Assembly (NCBI RefSeq): GCF_000264995.1
Contig: NW_006767433.1
Coordinates: 4,608,438 to 4,672,437 of the forward strand
DNA length: 64,000 nt
Direction of reading: 5' to 3'
DNA from: Punctularia strigosozonata HHB-11173 SS5
Lineage: Eukaryota > Basidiomycota > Agaricomycetes > Corticiales > Punctulariaceae
Part shown: positions 1 to 11,285 of the stretch, in pieces
How positions within the stretch are numbered: the first letter of the stretch is position 1
Layout of the letters: every line of letters starts with the position of its first letter
Translations under genes and position numbers: made by a program
The notes under the pieces: model-generated
What the model was told of the DNA's origin: nothing
What the model saw: only the letters and a program-made list of their open reading frames with translations
Databases searched by the model: none

Positions 1-802
1 AAGATCTTAACGTATTCTTATCCCACACTTCTCCTTCCAGTGGGTGCAATGGGGTCTGACTGAATCTGATGTCTACTACATGCCTCCCGCCTTCCTCTCT
101 GGCTACTACACCGAAGGACCCAACGGCAACACCACTTTGGGAGACGACATGGGAAACTTAATCCTCGACGGAGTTGGCACCAAGGTGGCCATGGGCCGAA
201 AGTTGATGAGGGGCAGCTGGAACGCCGAGCCATTTGGCTCTCTCAATGACACGATGACCGAGGGTCTGGCGCAGGGCACCGACTTGCACTTTAACAAGAG
301 TATGTTGAGTGCTAAGTTATGTGAAATACGCGTTAATTCTGTCTTCGACAGACCGACTATCTGGTTTGTGGGGCGCGACTACGCCTCTCGACCATTATCT
401 CACGACGCATGGGATCACAACGCTATTCTTTGGCGGCGTTAATCGTGTGTTCTTTCTTCAACAGACGAGTATCGGAAGCTCATATATTCTTGTAGTCGAT
501 CAATGCGTCTTCGGCACCATGTGAGTCATCCTTGAAGGTTGCGCTCAGCCGGAGCTGACGGTAACTCCAGGATGGACGCCTTCTATAAGGGCTACGATAC
601 TATCCTCGTAGAGGATATATCCGCTACAACGTCGCCGCTCTGTAAGTATTCTATCGCGCTGCTTTCGCACTGAATACGCTGACACGGATCCGCAGTTGCC
701 ACCCAGATGACCGACTACAACATTGAGGGCTTTGGTAATGCACCGGACGGATGGACGACAAACTCGACGAACTTTCTCCCTGACTTGATCTCTCAGTCTT
801 AG
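1..802 (+). CDS. Isochorismatase-like cysteine hydrolase, 3' part (5' end outside window)
   Basis: The first 40 bases end in an acceptor (ttccag) and coding starts at 41, so the N-terminus lies to the left of the window. Exons join as about 41-299, 352-444, 496-533, 572-641 and 695-802, with TAG at 800-802. The readable protein contains WVQWGLTESDVYYMPP, then GLWGATTPLDHYL, ITTLFFGGVN and DQCVFGTMMDAFYKGYD, followed by VEDISATTSP. The Cys in DQCV is the family's nucleophile, and the GGVN-x-DQC block is the hallmark of the isochorismatase-like hydrolase fold. These enzymes hydrolyse small amides or vinyl ethers; the substrate cannot be told from sequence. The residue before DQC reads Leu where Thr is usual, because of how the 445-495 intron splices. 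Alternatives within the fold (ureidoacrylate hydrolase, nicotinamidase-like) cannot be excluded. Confidence 0.85.
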
Positions 803-904
803 AGCTGGAGGTGCAGTGTAGTACAGCCCTTTGGCATCCATGTCAAGGAGTATAAAATTGAGTGGGGGGCATTACAGTATCTTGACAGGTTGAGTTGTCA
901 GCAT

Positions 905-1829
905 TCAATGAAACATTTTTACTGCCACCCTCGCCAGCTTAGGCGTCAAATACATGCTCAGACCAAGCCGAACCGGGAAGGCGGCCTGTGAAGGAATCCG
1001 TGAGCCGAAAAGCTTCGGATTTTGATGCCATTGAGGGCACGTACCTTGACAACCAAATACGCAGCTGCAAAATCGACGACTTGTCTCATCTTCAGTCCGC
1101 TAGCTCCTTCGATGACCCGGTCGCGCCATCGCGAACTTGGGCTTTCTTTCCCCTCCATGCCCTCGAGTGCCTCATGTATGACAGCGCCTTGATCTTCGGC
1201 GTTTGATCGTTCCCTCCTTCTCGCTAGACCCTCGAGAACCCTCGTCCTGAATTTCTTCTTATCCTCAGGTGCATCTTCCACCGTGTCGATCGCCTCTGAC
1301 ACATTTTCTTTTTTCATTGCGCGCCTCTCTCGTACCTTCTGCACAAGGCTCCATCCGCCACCTAACGTCCGCCTCAGCCCTCCTTCAATCGCATCCTCGA
1401 CGGTTCGACTCGAGTTCCACGGCAGGGGCTGCTTCAGTGCCCATGCCGCTGTAGGCCCCGCTAGGAGGGCGTTGGAGGAGCCGGGAGCGACGGTGCTGAA
1501 CCAATAGTAGGCTGGCAGGAGCGAGCCTCTCGCGATGGCTTGGTGCAGAACGAGGAAGGTAGTAGTGAAGAGGATTGGCCGCGCTCCGAGCGTAACCGGT
1601 CTTGGAGCTCGAGTTGAGGTGGTCGAGGGAGGAGTACCAGTGTTGCGAACGGCAACCGTTCTCGAGAGGTTTCTGCTCTACTGCCTGTGAGCTACGTCGC
1701 CGTGATCACGATATAGACACGCACCTGGTGTAGCACTCCTCTGTTGATGCTCGTGCGAGCGAATCGAACCGTGTTGGAAGCAATGTTTGCACCGTATGCT
1801 GTCCTCAATTGTTCGTCCTGGGCGAACAT
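905..1829 (-). CDS. Predicted mitochondrial membrane protein, weakly FAM210/DUF1279-like
   Basis: Three exons in phase on the minus strand (1829-1725, 1677-1045, 985-905) give a protein of about 272 residues. ATG is at 1829-1827 and TGA at 907-905; introns are 47 and 59 nt. The N-terminus contains NTVRFARTSINRGVLHQSRN, rich in Arg, Ser and hydroxyl residues with no acid, as in a mitochondrial targeting presequence. A Pro-rich linker follows, then a hydrophobic segment (ILFTTTFLVLHQAI), an amphipathic and charged middle part, and a C-terminal block VDFAAAYLVVKAAFPVRLGL. That last block resembles the C-terminal part of DUF1279 (FAM210) proteins, which is the only family hint. It shares a ~150 bp divergent promoter with the F-box gene at 1980. 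The exon model is strong; the function is unknown. Confidence 0.6.
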
Positions 1830-1979
1830 TCCAGACAAGTCCTTGCGTCGAAGTTGCGATGATCACGCAGGCGGTCGTTGGAGCAATCACAAAGATATTC
1901 CGATTGATATTTGCCTCAAGTCGCCGTGAGCACGCAGGTCAAGCTGGTTCAATTGCAAGCCACGAGCCAAACGCTGTCG
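1830..1979. promoter_or_regulatory. Divergent promoter between the mitochondrial protein gene and an F-box gene
   Basis: About 150 bp separates the two divergent start codons. No TATA box stands out. The compact spacing implies shared regulatory sequence. Confidence 0.4.
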
Positions 1980-3927
1980 ATGCTGCTCAACCTTCCGACC
2001 GAAGTCTGTCTTCACATCCTCCAGTACCTCTCGCTGGCGGATCTCTCTAGCATAGCATCGGTCTCGAGATCATTTCAGCACTTCATCCATACCCAGGAAG
2101 AGACCATCTATCGGAATGCAGCCGTCTTTCACGCCTTCATACCACCTCGCTACACCATGGTCGACGTTCAGCGCGCTTGGAGCTGGGCGTATGACCTCAA
2201 AGGGTGGAAACAATTTTGTGCGCCGCCTCTGTTGTACCATTGCATCGAACGATGAAACACTGATACATCGTAGGTCGTCGATATATATCTTTAAACCTCA
2301 CCTGGGAGGGGCACGGTGTCGCTCTGGAGGGAGTGTATTCTACACCCGGCGGAGACGTCAATTCCGTGGACGTGGCCGACAACGATCAGGTCATTGTTAC
2401 CACCCATGCTGCAGGTGGCCTGAAGGTCACGGATGCTCATACCGATCAGCTGCTATGGGCTTTGTCGAAGGTGAGGACATTCAGAACTGCGACCAGCCAC
2501 TGGGGTGCCCGCAGGCTAACATATGGGCTCAGGACTACGTTGCGCCGAACGCTAACTGTGCGTACTCAGGCGGTTATCTTGTCATCTTCCGCCGCTCGCC
2601 CCCGGGTATCGAAATCTGGCGTCGTCCATCGGATGGTGCCTCAGCTTCCCCCCATCAGGCGGTCCTTCCAGGTCTGCAGCCGATTCCGGAGCAGGAGCGA
2701 TGTGTGCCGGACGTTCTGGGTAACTTCAGGTTGAACCCGCACGCCTTCTTGGGGTTCGATGGGACGATCTTCGTTTTTCGCGTCCGGTTCCGATTTCCGT
2801 ACCTCGCCGCTTTCTTGGCCATCGAGGGAAAACATGGGCTCCACATCTGGGACGTACGCTCTGGACACAAGAAGGGCCCTCTGCTGCTTCCGGTGTTTGA
2901 TATCGACCTGAATGCCCAGCGCCTTGTTGTCGCATGCCAGCGCGGATTGAGCTTGATCAACTTTGAGTCTTCCGAGGAGAGCAACGACCAATGGACCGAG
3001 CTGTCTACCCTTCACCCCACCGATCCTGGATTGCGCACGCCAGACTCCCGTCGTGCTGCCGCCTGCAAGCTTACACTTCCGTCGGACTCAAAGAGCGCAG
3101 CGAATACCTTGACTTTGGCCGGAGGCAAATTCGAGACGATGGCGGCAACCCGCAAAGCGAGGGCGACGAAGAGATCGTACATATTTAGTACGTTGATACT
3201 CCGTCCAGCACCCCCTGTGCCGGCGAGCGCACGGGCCTTGGTGGCGTATCAACCACCGGTGATGCCCACCTTCAAATCTGGTGAGCGTTCTTAGAGCGTG
3301 AGCGTTGCTTCGGTTTCCTAAGCTCTTGCAGTGCGGATTTCAACGTGCGGAAAGCACCTTGCGGCGTACACGGACGAAGAGTTGATCTATATCGTGTGGG
3401 ACTTCGAGCGCGTCCTGCACGGGCGGGCGACCTTTGACGAGGTCGCGTTTAGCTACGACATGAGCGCCTGTGGTGCTTTGCTACAGATGGAGTGGGCGCC
3501 GTTTGTAACGCGTCTTGTGGTCCATGCGGTATGCAATCGTCCGCTCTTGGACGGACCCTACTCGAGAGTACTCAATCGTTGCATCATAGGAGAATAGCGT
3601 CTTCGTGCTCAGCTTCGATTTCCACCGACGCTGCGCATTTGTTCGCCACTTGGACCACTTCGCCTCGCAGACGTCCGGGTTTTTTGAGCACTTCAGCCCG
3701 GCTTACGCAGGGACCCTCGCGGTAACCTCGAGTGGGATCTGGATGAGGCGCAGAACGCAGGAGATAGCGGCGGCCTTGGGCCTCGAGGCACCCGACGAGA
3801 CTCGAACTGGTGAGCGTTCTACAAGTCGACTGCTCGCGCCAAGAAATTAATCCTGATGATTCGATCCCCAGGCTCGGGAGTATGTTTCGTAGATTTCACC
3901 GTCGCATTAAGCGAACAGCAGGCTTAG
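1980..3927 (+). CDS. F-box protein with a beta-propeller-like C-terminal part
   Basis: The chosen ATG at 1980 opens directly into an F-box (MLLNLPTEVCLHILQYLSLA, then DLSSIASVSRSFQHF), the Skp1-binding motif of SCF ubiquitin ligases. After introns near 2219-2274 and 2470-2532 the protein continues with GGDVNSVDVADNDQVIVTTH, then SGGYLVIFRRSPPGIEIWR and KHGLHIWDVRSGHKKG. Spacing and I-W-D type strand ends look like degenerate WD40/quinoprotein-type repeats. Later exons (from about 3332 and 3590) lead to a last exon after an intron at about 3811-3871, ending CFVDFTVALSEQQA and TAG at 3925-3927. The likely role is substrate recognition in ubiquitin ligation; the target is unknown. Internal exon borders around 3190-3330 are uncertain. 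Three other F-box genes in the window have different C-terminal parts. Confidence 0.7.
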
Positions 3928-4643
3928 GCGGCCTGAACAAGGTCTTCTGTTACCCTCCTGCGCCAACATTCGAGTGTTCGGACGTACGAGGCAGATCAGG
4001 CTTGCATCGTGCTCTTGGGTCGCGATAAGCGCCAAGGGGAAGATGTCACCGTAATACTAATAGGTAGATGATAGATACTGCACTGTCTTGGTACGGCCGA
4101 TCGTGATGTTTAGAAGAGAGGAGCCCCGGTAGCCTCCGGTAGCCACGGCCATAGATCGTGGGAAACTGAACTTTACTTCTACGACCAAGTTCGAGCTGAA
4201 GGACAGCGTTCAACGACAAGGTCGACGCCTCGGGTCCTGGTCAGTGCTCTGAACGACTGCATTGTTGTATCTTTGAACGCGTGCCCATGTCCACATATAT
4301 GGATGTTCTATCACGGATCGGAATGCTGGGTGTACTCCTTTGTTGTGACGGAATGTGCCTACGGCGCACACGTCAATACTGCGCCTGCTGGCTGTCGACG
4401 TCTTCTCGATAACAACCTCTTCCCCTGGCGATATCTATGTATACAACGTGTGTTATCCACTTCGCGAAGCCAGGGCGCTCGCTATCTCCGTGTGAATGTC
4501 TTCCTAATGCGAAGAAGGTTCAACGAGTTGTGCCTACTTATCTCCAACTTTACGATTGGCGTGCTTCTCATCTGCAGCTGATAAAGGTCCGAGGCGTGGC
4601 TCGAGAAGACTGACTGTGACACCCTACTTTGCGCTTTGCAACC
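3928..4643. other. Intergenic, no gene seen
   Basis: Open frames here are short, have no recognisable motif and lack plausible splice structure. It probably holds the 3' end of the F-box transcript and the promoter of the MFS gene. Confidence 0.5.
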
Positions 4644-6919
4644 ATGTCTGCTGCTCGAGTGCAGCCTGCTTCTATGGACTCGTCCAAGAATCCGCCAACG
4701 AGCTTCGATGTTACAGGCGAGAAGACGCTGGAGAAGGAAGCGTATGAGGTGTATTCCTTGCCTGTCAAAGATGGGGATGAAGACGAAATCAAGGAAACAG
4801 GTACTGTGTCCTTCGCGTGTTTCTACTGGCCTTGGAGATTGACAATATTCCTCCTTAGACTATACCTCCGATGATTACCAAACCCTTCTGAAGAAGATAG
4901 ATAGATATCTTCTACCCCTCATGTAGGTCGTCGACCAAGACATTCATCCTACCACACAACGTGAATGATTTTGATCGCATATGTCAGGTGGGTTTGTTAC
5001 GGAATCCAGCAGACGGACAAGACTTCTCTCGGCACGCAAGCGGTAAGGCACATTGACTAGCGCGTTCAGGACACGGACTGAAGACGCATCTAGCTCTTTG
5101 GCTTGCGAGAAGATACCCATCTGAAAGGACAAGAGTATCAATGGTTGACAACGATGTGAATCTTTCCGCCTACCCATTTCTCACTAGTCTAACCCGATCG
5201 CATCAGCTTCTACATCTCCTACTTGTGCGGAGAGTTTCCCTCGAACTTTCTCCTGCAGAGGTGGGCTTTGGGTCGTACCCTGTCCATCTACATGCTGTGC
5301 TGGGGTGAGGAACTCGTCCTGATGGCCACGATATGCGCTGACCGACGATGGTAGGCATCTGCGTGACATGCATCGCTGCAGCCCAGAACTGGGGGCAGCT
5401 CATGGCACTACGAGCGCTTCAGGGTCTGTTCGAATGCACCATCTCCCCCGGCTTCATTCTCATCGTCAGCACATGGTATCGCACGGAGGAGCACTCGGCC
5501 CGAGCCTTGTTCTGGCAATCAGCCAACGCTGGCTTTGCAATCGTCGCGGTGGGTTGCCATTCCATATGCTGCTGCTAAGTCGCATTCTTTCAGAATTGTC
5601 TGATGCTTTGGTCTTGCGTCCTTGCAGACACTGATAGAATACGGCATCGGCTCGCACGCACAGAAACACGGGGGCATCGAGCCTTGGCGTGCCATCTCTC
5701 TGTTTTTGGGATGTTCGACTATAGTATGCGCTTTGGTGTGCTTCGCGATACTGGGGAGTCCTAAGGAAGTGCGGTGGCTGAATAAAGAGGAGAAACGAAT
5801 GGCGTGAGCGTCGACTTGTACACGCACTTCGAAATCTCACTGAACATCTCGGTTAGTGCCGCGCGGATCGTGAAGAATAAATCTGGGCGCGACGTGACAG
5901 GGACCAAGTGGAACTGGGCGCAGGTGTACGAAGCGTTCCTGGATCCCCAATTCTACTTTTGCGTGATCAACGCGTTCTTGTCGTCCGTGCCCAATGGGTA
6001 AGCACCGTGTTCAGAGGTGATGCTCCCGTAACGGTCGCTGAGTGTGTGATTACAGCGCCTTGACCACGTTCGGGAGCCTTATGTATGCCTCGTTCGGTTT
6101 CACCGAGCTCCAGGTACTACTGGTCGACATCCCACGTAATGGTAAGAAACCTGGTTCTGACACGATTATTGACGCTCATCGCCGGCTGTTGGCAACAGTG
6201 GTCAGCCTTATCATATTTTTGGCGGTTGGGATATACACACGACGGGTGAAGAATCGGCGTCTCTGGATCATGACCGCCGCTACGCTGCCGCCCTTCGCCG
6301 GACTGATGGGATTAGCCTTTCTCCCCAACACGGCAGAGTTCAGATGGACGAAGTGCGTTTCTATCCACCTTCGATGAGGACCCGCCTGAAGGTTGCCATA
6401 GATGGGGAATGTATATGATGACCGTACCCTTTGTGTTGGCTTTGTTCCTCGCGTGGACGCTAAGTAAGTCATGTCCGGTTTTCGAGGTTCTATACAGGGC
6501 GCCAATCCGACGCAACAGTCTCTTCGAACGTCGCCGGACGAACAAAGAAGACGATCATCTCCTCGGGTACCTTCCTCGGGTACTGCATCGGCAACATGTG
6601 CGGCTCCCAGATCTTCAAGACCAAGGATGCTCCGCGTTACATTCCGGGCACCATCGGATGCGCCATTTGCCTCGGGGCCGAGTTTCTTCTACTGCTCGCG
6701 TGGAGGATCTACTATACGTGGCAGAATCGGAGGCGAGACCGTCGCGCGCTCCAGTCTGGTCTTTCGAGGGAGGAGCAAGAGGCACTCGGAAGACAGATGG
6801 GCGAGAAGGACATTACAGATATTAATAATCCTCATTTCAGGTGAGTGTGCCAAGCGTCAGGGACGATAGGACGTGAGCTCAAGTTAAGCATCACCGCGCC
6901 GCGCAGATACACTTTGTGA
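4644..6919 (+). CDS. MFS transporter, Dal5/TNA1 (anion:cation symporter) type
   Basis: The protein starts MSAARVQPASMDSSKNPP, with a charged cytosolic N-terminus, then exon pieces that assemble a 12-helix major facilitator. Recognisable blocks include YISYLCGEFPSNFLLQRW, then CVTCIAAAQNWGQLMALRAL with QGLFECTISPGFILIVSTWY, then RTEEHSARALFWQSANAGF. Later come KWNWAQVYEAFLDPQFYF and TIISSGTFLGYCIGNMCGSQ with IFKTKDAPRYIPG. This pattern is diagnostic of the fungal allantoate/nicotinate/carboxylate permease group at the plasma membrane. The last intron joins NPHFR to YTL and a TGA at 6917-6919, the usual end for this family (NPHFRY...). At least eight introns are present. Substrate is not predictable beyond a small organic anion. 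Confidence 0.88.
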
Positions 6920-7614
6920 ACGGGCGAGAGTGCGATGACCTCCGCTCGGACGTAGTTGATCACGACGTATACATGATGGATCGGAAAGAAGCACCCAAAC
7001 GGGGCTCGATGTACTTCTAGACCCACCCACCCGCTTAAACATTTGTCATGAGTAGGCGAGGATGACGACTGAGTTCGTGAGCATCGAACAGCAGCGCATG
7101 GGGTGATTATAACGAATCGTCTAGTAGAATCCAGCACGTTCTCTTAGAACCAAGGAAGCCAGTAAGCTCTGCGTTCGGCGGATCGAATTCGAAGAACAGT
7201 TGAGCAATACGATGCGGCCGCTAATCGGTGGAAACGAGCTCGCTGAGTCGCAGTAGTCAGTAACGATGGATGTAACGTTCACTCTTCCTTGTTTTGAAAG
7301 ATTACGACTAGCGACTGGCTCTGGTACACTGACGGTACATCAGCCTGCCTACGGATGGCATGGGATCCGGTCTACCGTCTGACCGAGGAAGAGAGAGAGA
7401 AGGCGGATGCGGCATCGTCCTCGTCCGCCATCCTGCTCGGCACGTGATAGGCTATCTCATCATCATCTGGGTTTCCTCGATAAGCCATGACATCGGCGTG
7501 ATATAAAGCGTCATCTCGTCTTCGTGTCGTCCTCTCTCACCCACCACCATTGCACGGGGAGACGTCTACTCTTTCACTGCACTACTTGAACGACTTGGTC
7601 TGCAATCGCCGAAC
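6920..7614. promoter_or_regulatory. Intergenic region and promoter of the MnSOD gene
   Basis: No coding region is seen. The 3' half is the SOD promoter: a CACGTG box lies at 7441-7446 and a TATAAA at 7502-7507, about 110 bp before the ATG, followed by a pyrimidine-rich leader. Function of these boxes is inferred from position only. Confidence 0.5.
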
Positions 7615-8608
7615 ATGACTCACACTCTCCCCGACGTAAGTCTCCGGTTGACGTAGTGCAGCCGGTGCAACGGGCCAGAAACCCGTTGCGATCCCCGAAT
7701 TAGTTCCAGGATTGAGTGGCCATATTTATAATGCTGACTTCGGGATGATCGGCAGCTTCCTTACTCTTACGATGCGCTCGAGCCCTTCATCTCGCGCCAG
7801 ATCATGGAGCTTCACCACAAGAAGCACCATCAGGTTAGTCCAATCCGTGTCGTTCGCATCGGGCTTGTGCTTACAGTCGATTCTGTAGACCTACGTGAAC
7901 TCGCTCAACGCTGCTGAGGCTGCCTACGCCAAGGCGTCCTCCCCCAAGGAGCGCATCGCTCTCCAGGCCGCCCTCAAGTTCAACGGTGGTGGACACATCA
8001 ACCACTCTCTCTTCTGGAAGAACCTCGCTCCTGCCGCATCTGAGGGCAAGGGCAACGGTGGCGCGCTCAAGGACGGTCCTTTCAAGACTGCCCTTCTTGA
8101 GGGTTCGTGCTAGTGTGCTGGATGTCGGGCGAATCTTGACGATTGCGATAGCGTTCGGCTCCCTCGATGCGTTCAAGAAGGAATTCAACACCACCACCGC
8201 TGGCATTCAGGGCTCCGGCTGGGGCTGGCTCGGCCTGAACCCCCAGACCAAGAAGCTCGAGATCGCGACTACATCCAACCAGGACCCTCTCCTCACCCTC
8301 GTCCCCATCATCGGTGTCGACGTCTGGGAGCACGCTTACTACCTCCAGTACCTCAACGTTAAGGCTGACGTGTGTCTCTCGCCGCGATAATTCTCCGAAG
8401 GTATATTGACATAACCATGCCTTCCTACAGTACCTCTCCGCCATCTGGAGCGTCATCAACTTCGACGAGGCTGAGGCTCGCTACAACGCTGCCCTCGGCG
8501 GTGTTGACCCTGCCACCAAGGTGAGCCTCCTGGGATTACTCGTCCGTGTCTTCGACGCTGACCTTTGCTCCACCGATCTCTACCGATGCTGCAACCCCAA
8601 AGCTCTAA
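7615..8608 (+). CDS. Mn superoxide dismutase, cytosolic-type (no presequence)
   Basis: Six exons join in phase: 7615-7635, 7756-7833, 7889-8102, 8152-8369, 8431-8520 and 8603-8608, giving 208 residues. The protein starts [20 protein letters not shown] at the mature N-terminus of the family, so it lacks a mitochondrial targeting peptide. Metal ligands are visible: His in [14 protein letters not shown], His in [12 protein letters not shown], and Asp and His in [13 protein letters not shown]. The Gly-rich GSGWGWLG motif is also present. It dismutates superoxide to hydrogen peroxide and oxygen. The last exon is only CTC TAA, and the protein ends ATKL, a weak resemblance to a peroxisomal PTS1 tripeptide. 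Cytosolic MnSODs of this kind are common in basidiomycetes. Confidence 0.95.
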
Positions 8609-8887
8609 CTCTTGACCGATCGCACCGCGACATCGCCGGCATGTACAACTTGAGTGTAAATTGACTGAACAGCTTACCTGTCAAATCAAATACCACAAAG
8701 TAGGGCGTTGGTGGCTGTCTGATTATGGGGAGGGGTTTGTAGATGGAAGAAGAAAGTGACCTTGTACCTGTATCGTTCATGAAAGTTGAAGAAAATCGAA
8801 TGCTTGGGTTTTCGCAAAACGGGCCCCGTAGATGTTCTACACAAGATGATGGACATGCCAGTTGTTCGATATTATAATACACTGACT

Positions 8888-10630
8888 CTAGACTCCGCCT
8901 GCAAGTCCAGCATGGTGCTTCAAGGTCAGACTGTCCGAATCTACCCAGCCCGTCTCGGACCACCACACTCTCGGTACGATGGTATAGAGCTCCCTCACGA
9001 TCTCCCTCATAGTATGGCTCTGCATCCCATATACGTGCAGCGTCTCAATTCGCTCGCTCGACTTGCTCCGATTGCGCGCGTGGATCACGTCCCGAAGCGC
9101 GCGAAACAGTGGCTTCTTGTCCCTTTCGCCAAACTCAACCGCGAGCATCGTCAGCTTGGGGAGCAGCGCGCGGCGGGGTTTACGCCGCCTTTCCGAGTCC
9201 CGCGCAGGCTCTGCAGCGAGCGCGGACACGGCCTCTAGTGAGGTCGAAAGGAGCTCGAGGTGGACGAGCTCGGGCGCGGAGCGAAAGAGCGTGCCCCAGC
9301 GCGGGACCGGGCCGGGCACTTCGAGGTCGAGACGCCACGCGTCCGAGAAGGGCAGTCGACGGAGAACCTCTGACATGGCCGCGCTGCTGAGCGGGTCTGA
9401 CCCGAGGAAACAGGACAGCTCGCCGATGAGGTCCGCACGGTCTGGGCCGCACCAGGCGCGAATGGAGGCGCGGGCGTCGAGCGAGACGTCGAGCGCGTCT
9501 GAGGTACGTCCCGCGCGGCGCGCGTTCTCGAGGTGGTCGCGGAGGTAGGCGACCACGGAAAGGAAGGTGTCCTCTGACCAGTCAATTTGGCGGTCGGCGG
9601 CACCGCATTCGGCGACGAGCGTGCAGGTCGCGGGGAGGGAGAGTGCGGAGAGAAGGGCGTGGCACGCCTGGAGGTCGTCATCGACGCGGAGGAGGCGGAG
9701 GTGCGGCATGTATACTGGGGCGGCGGAGGCGGCGAGCGTGGCCCGTTCAAAAGCGTCGTGTCGGAAGAGGGTCTCGAGCAGGATAACGGTCTCAAGCGTG
9801 GGTGTGTTCCGGATAAGGTCCACGATGTCGAACGCGTTGCCGAACTCGGCGTCGGTGAGGTGAAGGTAGGTCAGAGATGGGAAGGCGGGTAAAGGCGGGT
9901 CGACAACAATATTATGAAGCCGAAGAGCGGTAAGGGAAAGGAGGGAGGCGGGCAGCCGTTCCAGAGTCGTGTCGAAGACGAGACTCGTGCAGCGGAGGTA
10001 ACATAGACTGACGTTGGGGATGAGGAGGAAGAGGTCGGGGAAGATAGGGCCTACGTCATCGAGTTCGCCGTGTATATGCACGGTGCGTATCCGGTGCCCA
10101 TGCTCGAGCAGGATGCGGCCTAGGACGCCACAGTCCCGAAGGAAACGATCGTGCTTTAGGCCATCACCGCGGATGACGACCTCGACCGCACTGGGATCTA
10201 CGACGTACAAGTCGAGGGGGACGTGTTGCGAACGCTCAATCGAGCGCTCCACCCATCGCGCGCAGGAGAAGTCGAGCCTGTCCCAGAGCGCCGCGCAGGC
10301 GAGCGCGGCGTAGCGCCATTTTCTGCACACGCGCGTGACGGCGGTCCAGCCATAGGAGACGGCGTGGTGCCCCGGTGGGTGGGAGCAGCGTAGGAAAAGA
10401 AAGATCTCGGCGAGGACCTCGGGAGGAAGCCTTCCGCACGGGCGAAGGTCGTTCTGGCGAATGCGGAGCAGACTGACGGCGTTCTCGAGCGTTTGTATCT
10501 CATGCTCAAGCTTTAAATAGCCTTCGGTGCTGGTTCGGGCATCTCTGAAGGGTGCTACGCGAGGGTCGCATGACAGGGTATCCGCCAGCGACTCGACATA
10601 AAGATCCAACGCGTCTGGGGCTGTATTCAT
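8888..10630 (-). CDS. F-box protein with leucine-rich C-terminal part, intronless
   Basis: A single 580-residue open frame starts at 10630. The N-terminus has a helical heptad-like stretch (LEHEIQTLENAVSLLRIRQN), then an F-box: GRLPPEVLAEIFLFLR, VTRVCRKWRYAALACAALW. The 'ALW..L.F' ending is typical of the F-box-like families expanded in Agaricomycetes. The rest is leucine-rich without clean LRR periodicity, for example SLTALRLHNIVVDPPLPAFP and SLTYLHLTDAEFGNAFDIV. It likely acts as an SCF substrate adaptor. GC content is high and several overlapping antisense frames are open, but only this strand carries motifs. It is convergent with the SOD gene, 279 bp away. Confidence 0.85.
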   Translation of the reverse strand: MNTAPDALDLYVESLADTLSCDPRVAPFRDARTSTEGYLKLEHEIQTLENAVSLLRIRQNDLRPCGRLPPEVLAEIFLFLRCSHPPGHHAVSYGWTAVTRVCRKWRYAALACAALWDRLDFSCARWVERSIERSQHVPLDLYVVDPSAVEVVIRGDGLKHDRFLRDCGVLGRILLEHGHRIRTVHIHGELDDVGPIFPDLFLLIPNVSLCYLRCTSLVFDTTLERLPASLLSLTALRLHNIVVDPPLPAFPSLTYLHLTDAEFGNAFDIVDLIRNTPTLETVILLETLFRHDAFERATLAASAAPVYMPHLRLLRVDDDLQACHALLSALSLPATCTLVAECGAADRQIDWSEDTFLSVVAYLRDHLENARRAGRTSDALDVSLDARASIRAWCGPDRADLIGELSCFLGSDPLSSAAMSEVLRRLPFSDAWRLDLEVPGPVPRWGTLFRSAPELVHLELLSTSLEAVSALAAEPARDSERRRKPRRALLPKLTMLAVEFGERDKKPLFRALRDVIHARNRSKSSERIETLHVYGMQSHTMREIVRELYTIVPRVWWSETGWVDSDSLTLKHHAGLAGGV

Positions 10631-11157
10631 GATCTCGTCTGTGCCGTCAACCTACGCGCGGGAATTGGCCGGTCTGTTTAGAGAGAGTGTGCCTAATATC
10701 GGAATGATCTCGACCGCTCACTGGCTAGTGCAGGGTATCGAGATGGGGATGGCTCTAAATGCGTATATTGGGCCCTCTTCTGGAAGCACCAAGTTCCACA
10801 ATTCCCCGATAACGCAGCGACTTCAGGTTCGTGTCCGGTGTATGAGTATCTTCGAGCTCAGGTTGGTCGGGAGAGTTGGTGATGACGGAAACCTTTGATT
10901 CCGAAAGCGCGGTGCGTTGAGTAAAGCAGGATTCGCTGCCCGGGTGAAAGAGCAGGGATGCTGTCGATCACATGCTTCACTGAACGCCCCAGTGGTGTCC
11001 TCGTTGTTAATTGATGTGTTGATTGTAACCCCATTCGCGCTCTGCAACGCTTCATCGGTTCCGTATCTGCGCCATGAGGGCATTGGTTTCTCCCTCGTAC
11101 TCGTCGATTAGCTGCGCGTGATGTGAAGGCGCATTTGGCTGCACTATACCCGACCTG
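10631..11157. other. Intergenic, no gene seen
   Basis: Contains the likely promoter of the minus-strand F-box gene. Short open frames have no recognisable content. Confidence 0.4.
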
Positions 11158-11285
11158 ATGGCTACCCCTCTTCTACAAAGACACTGTCCGGGGCTGATAC
11201 ATCGGCTTGCGTTAACCATTGCGGCCTGTGCACATGCTTCATGTCAGCTATATGATAACATCCACCAGCGTCTTCGCCAGCTACA

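Noticed and set aside
9063-10509. Several frames of 90-186 codons on both strands
   Set aside because: GC-rich shadow frames of the 580-residue F-box gene.
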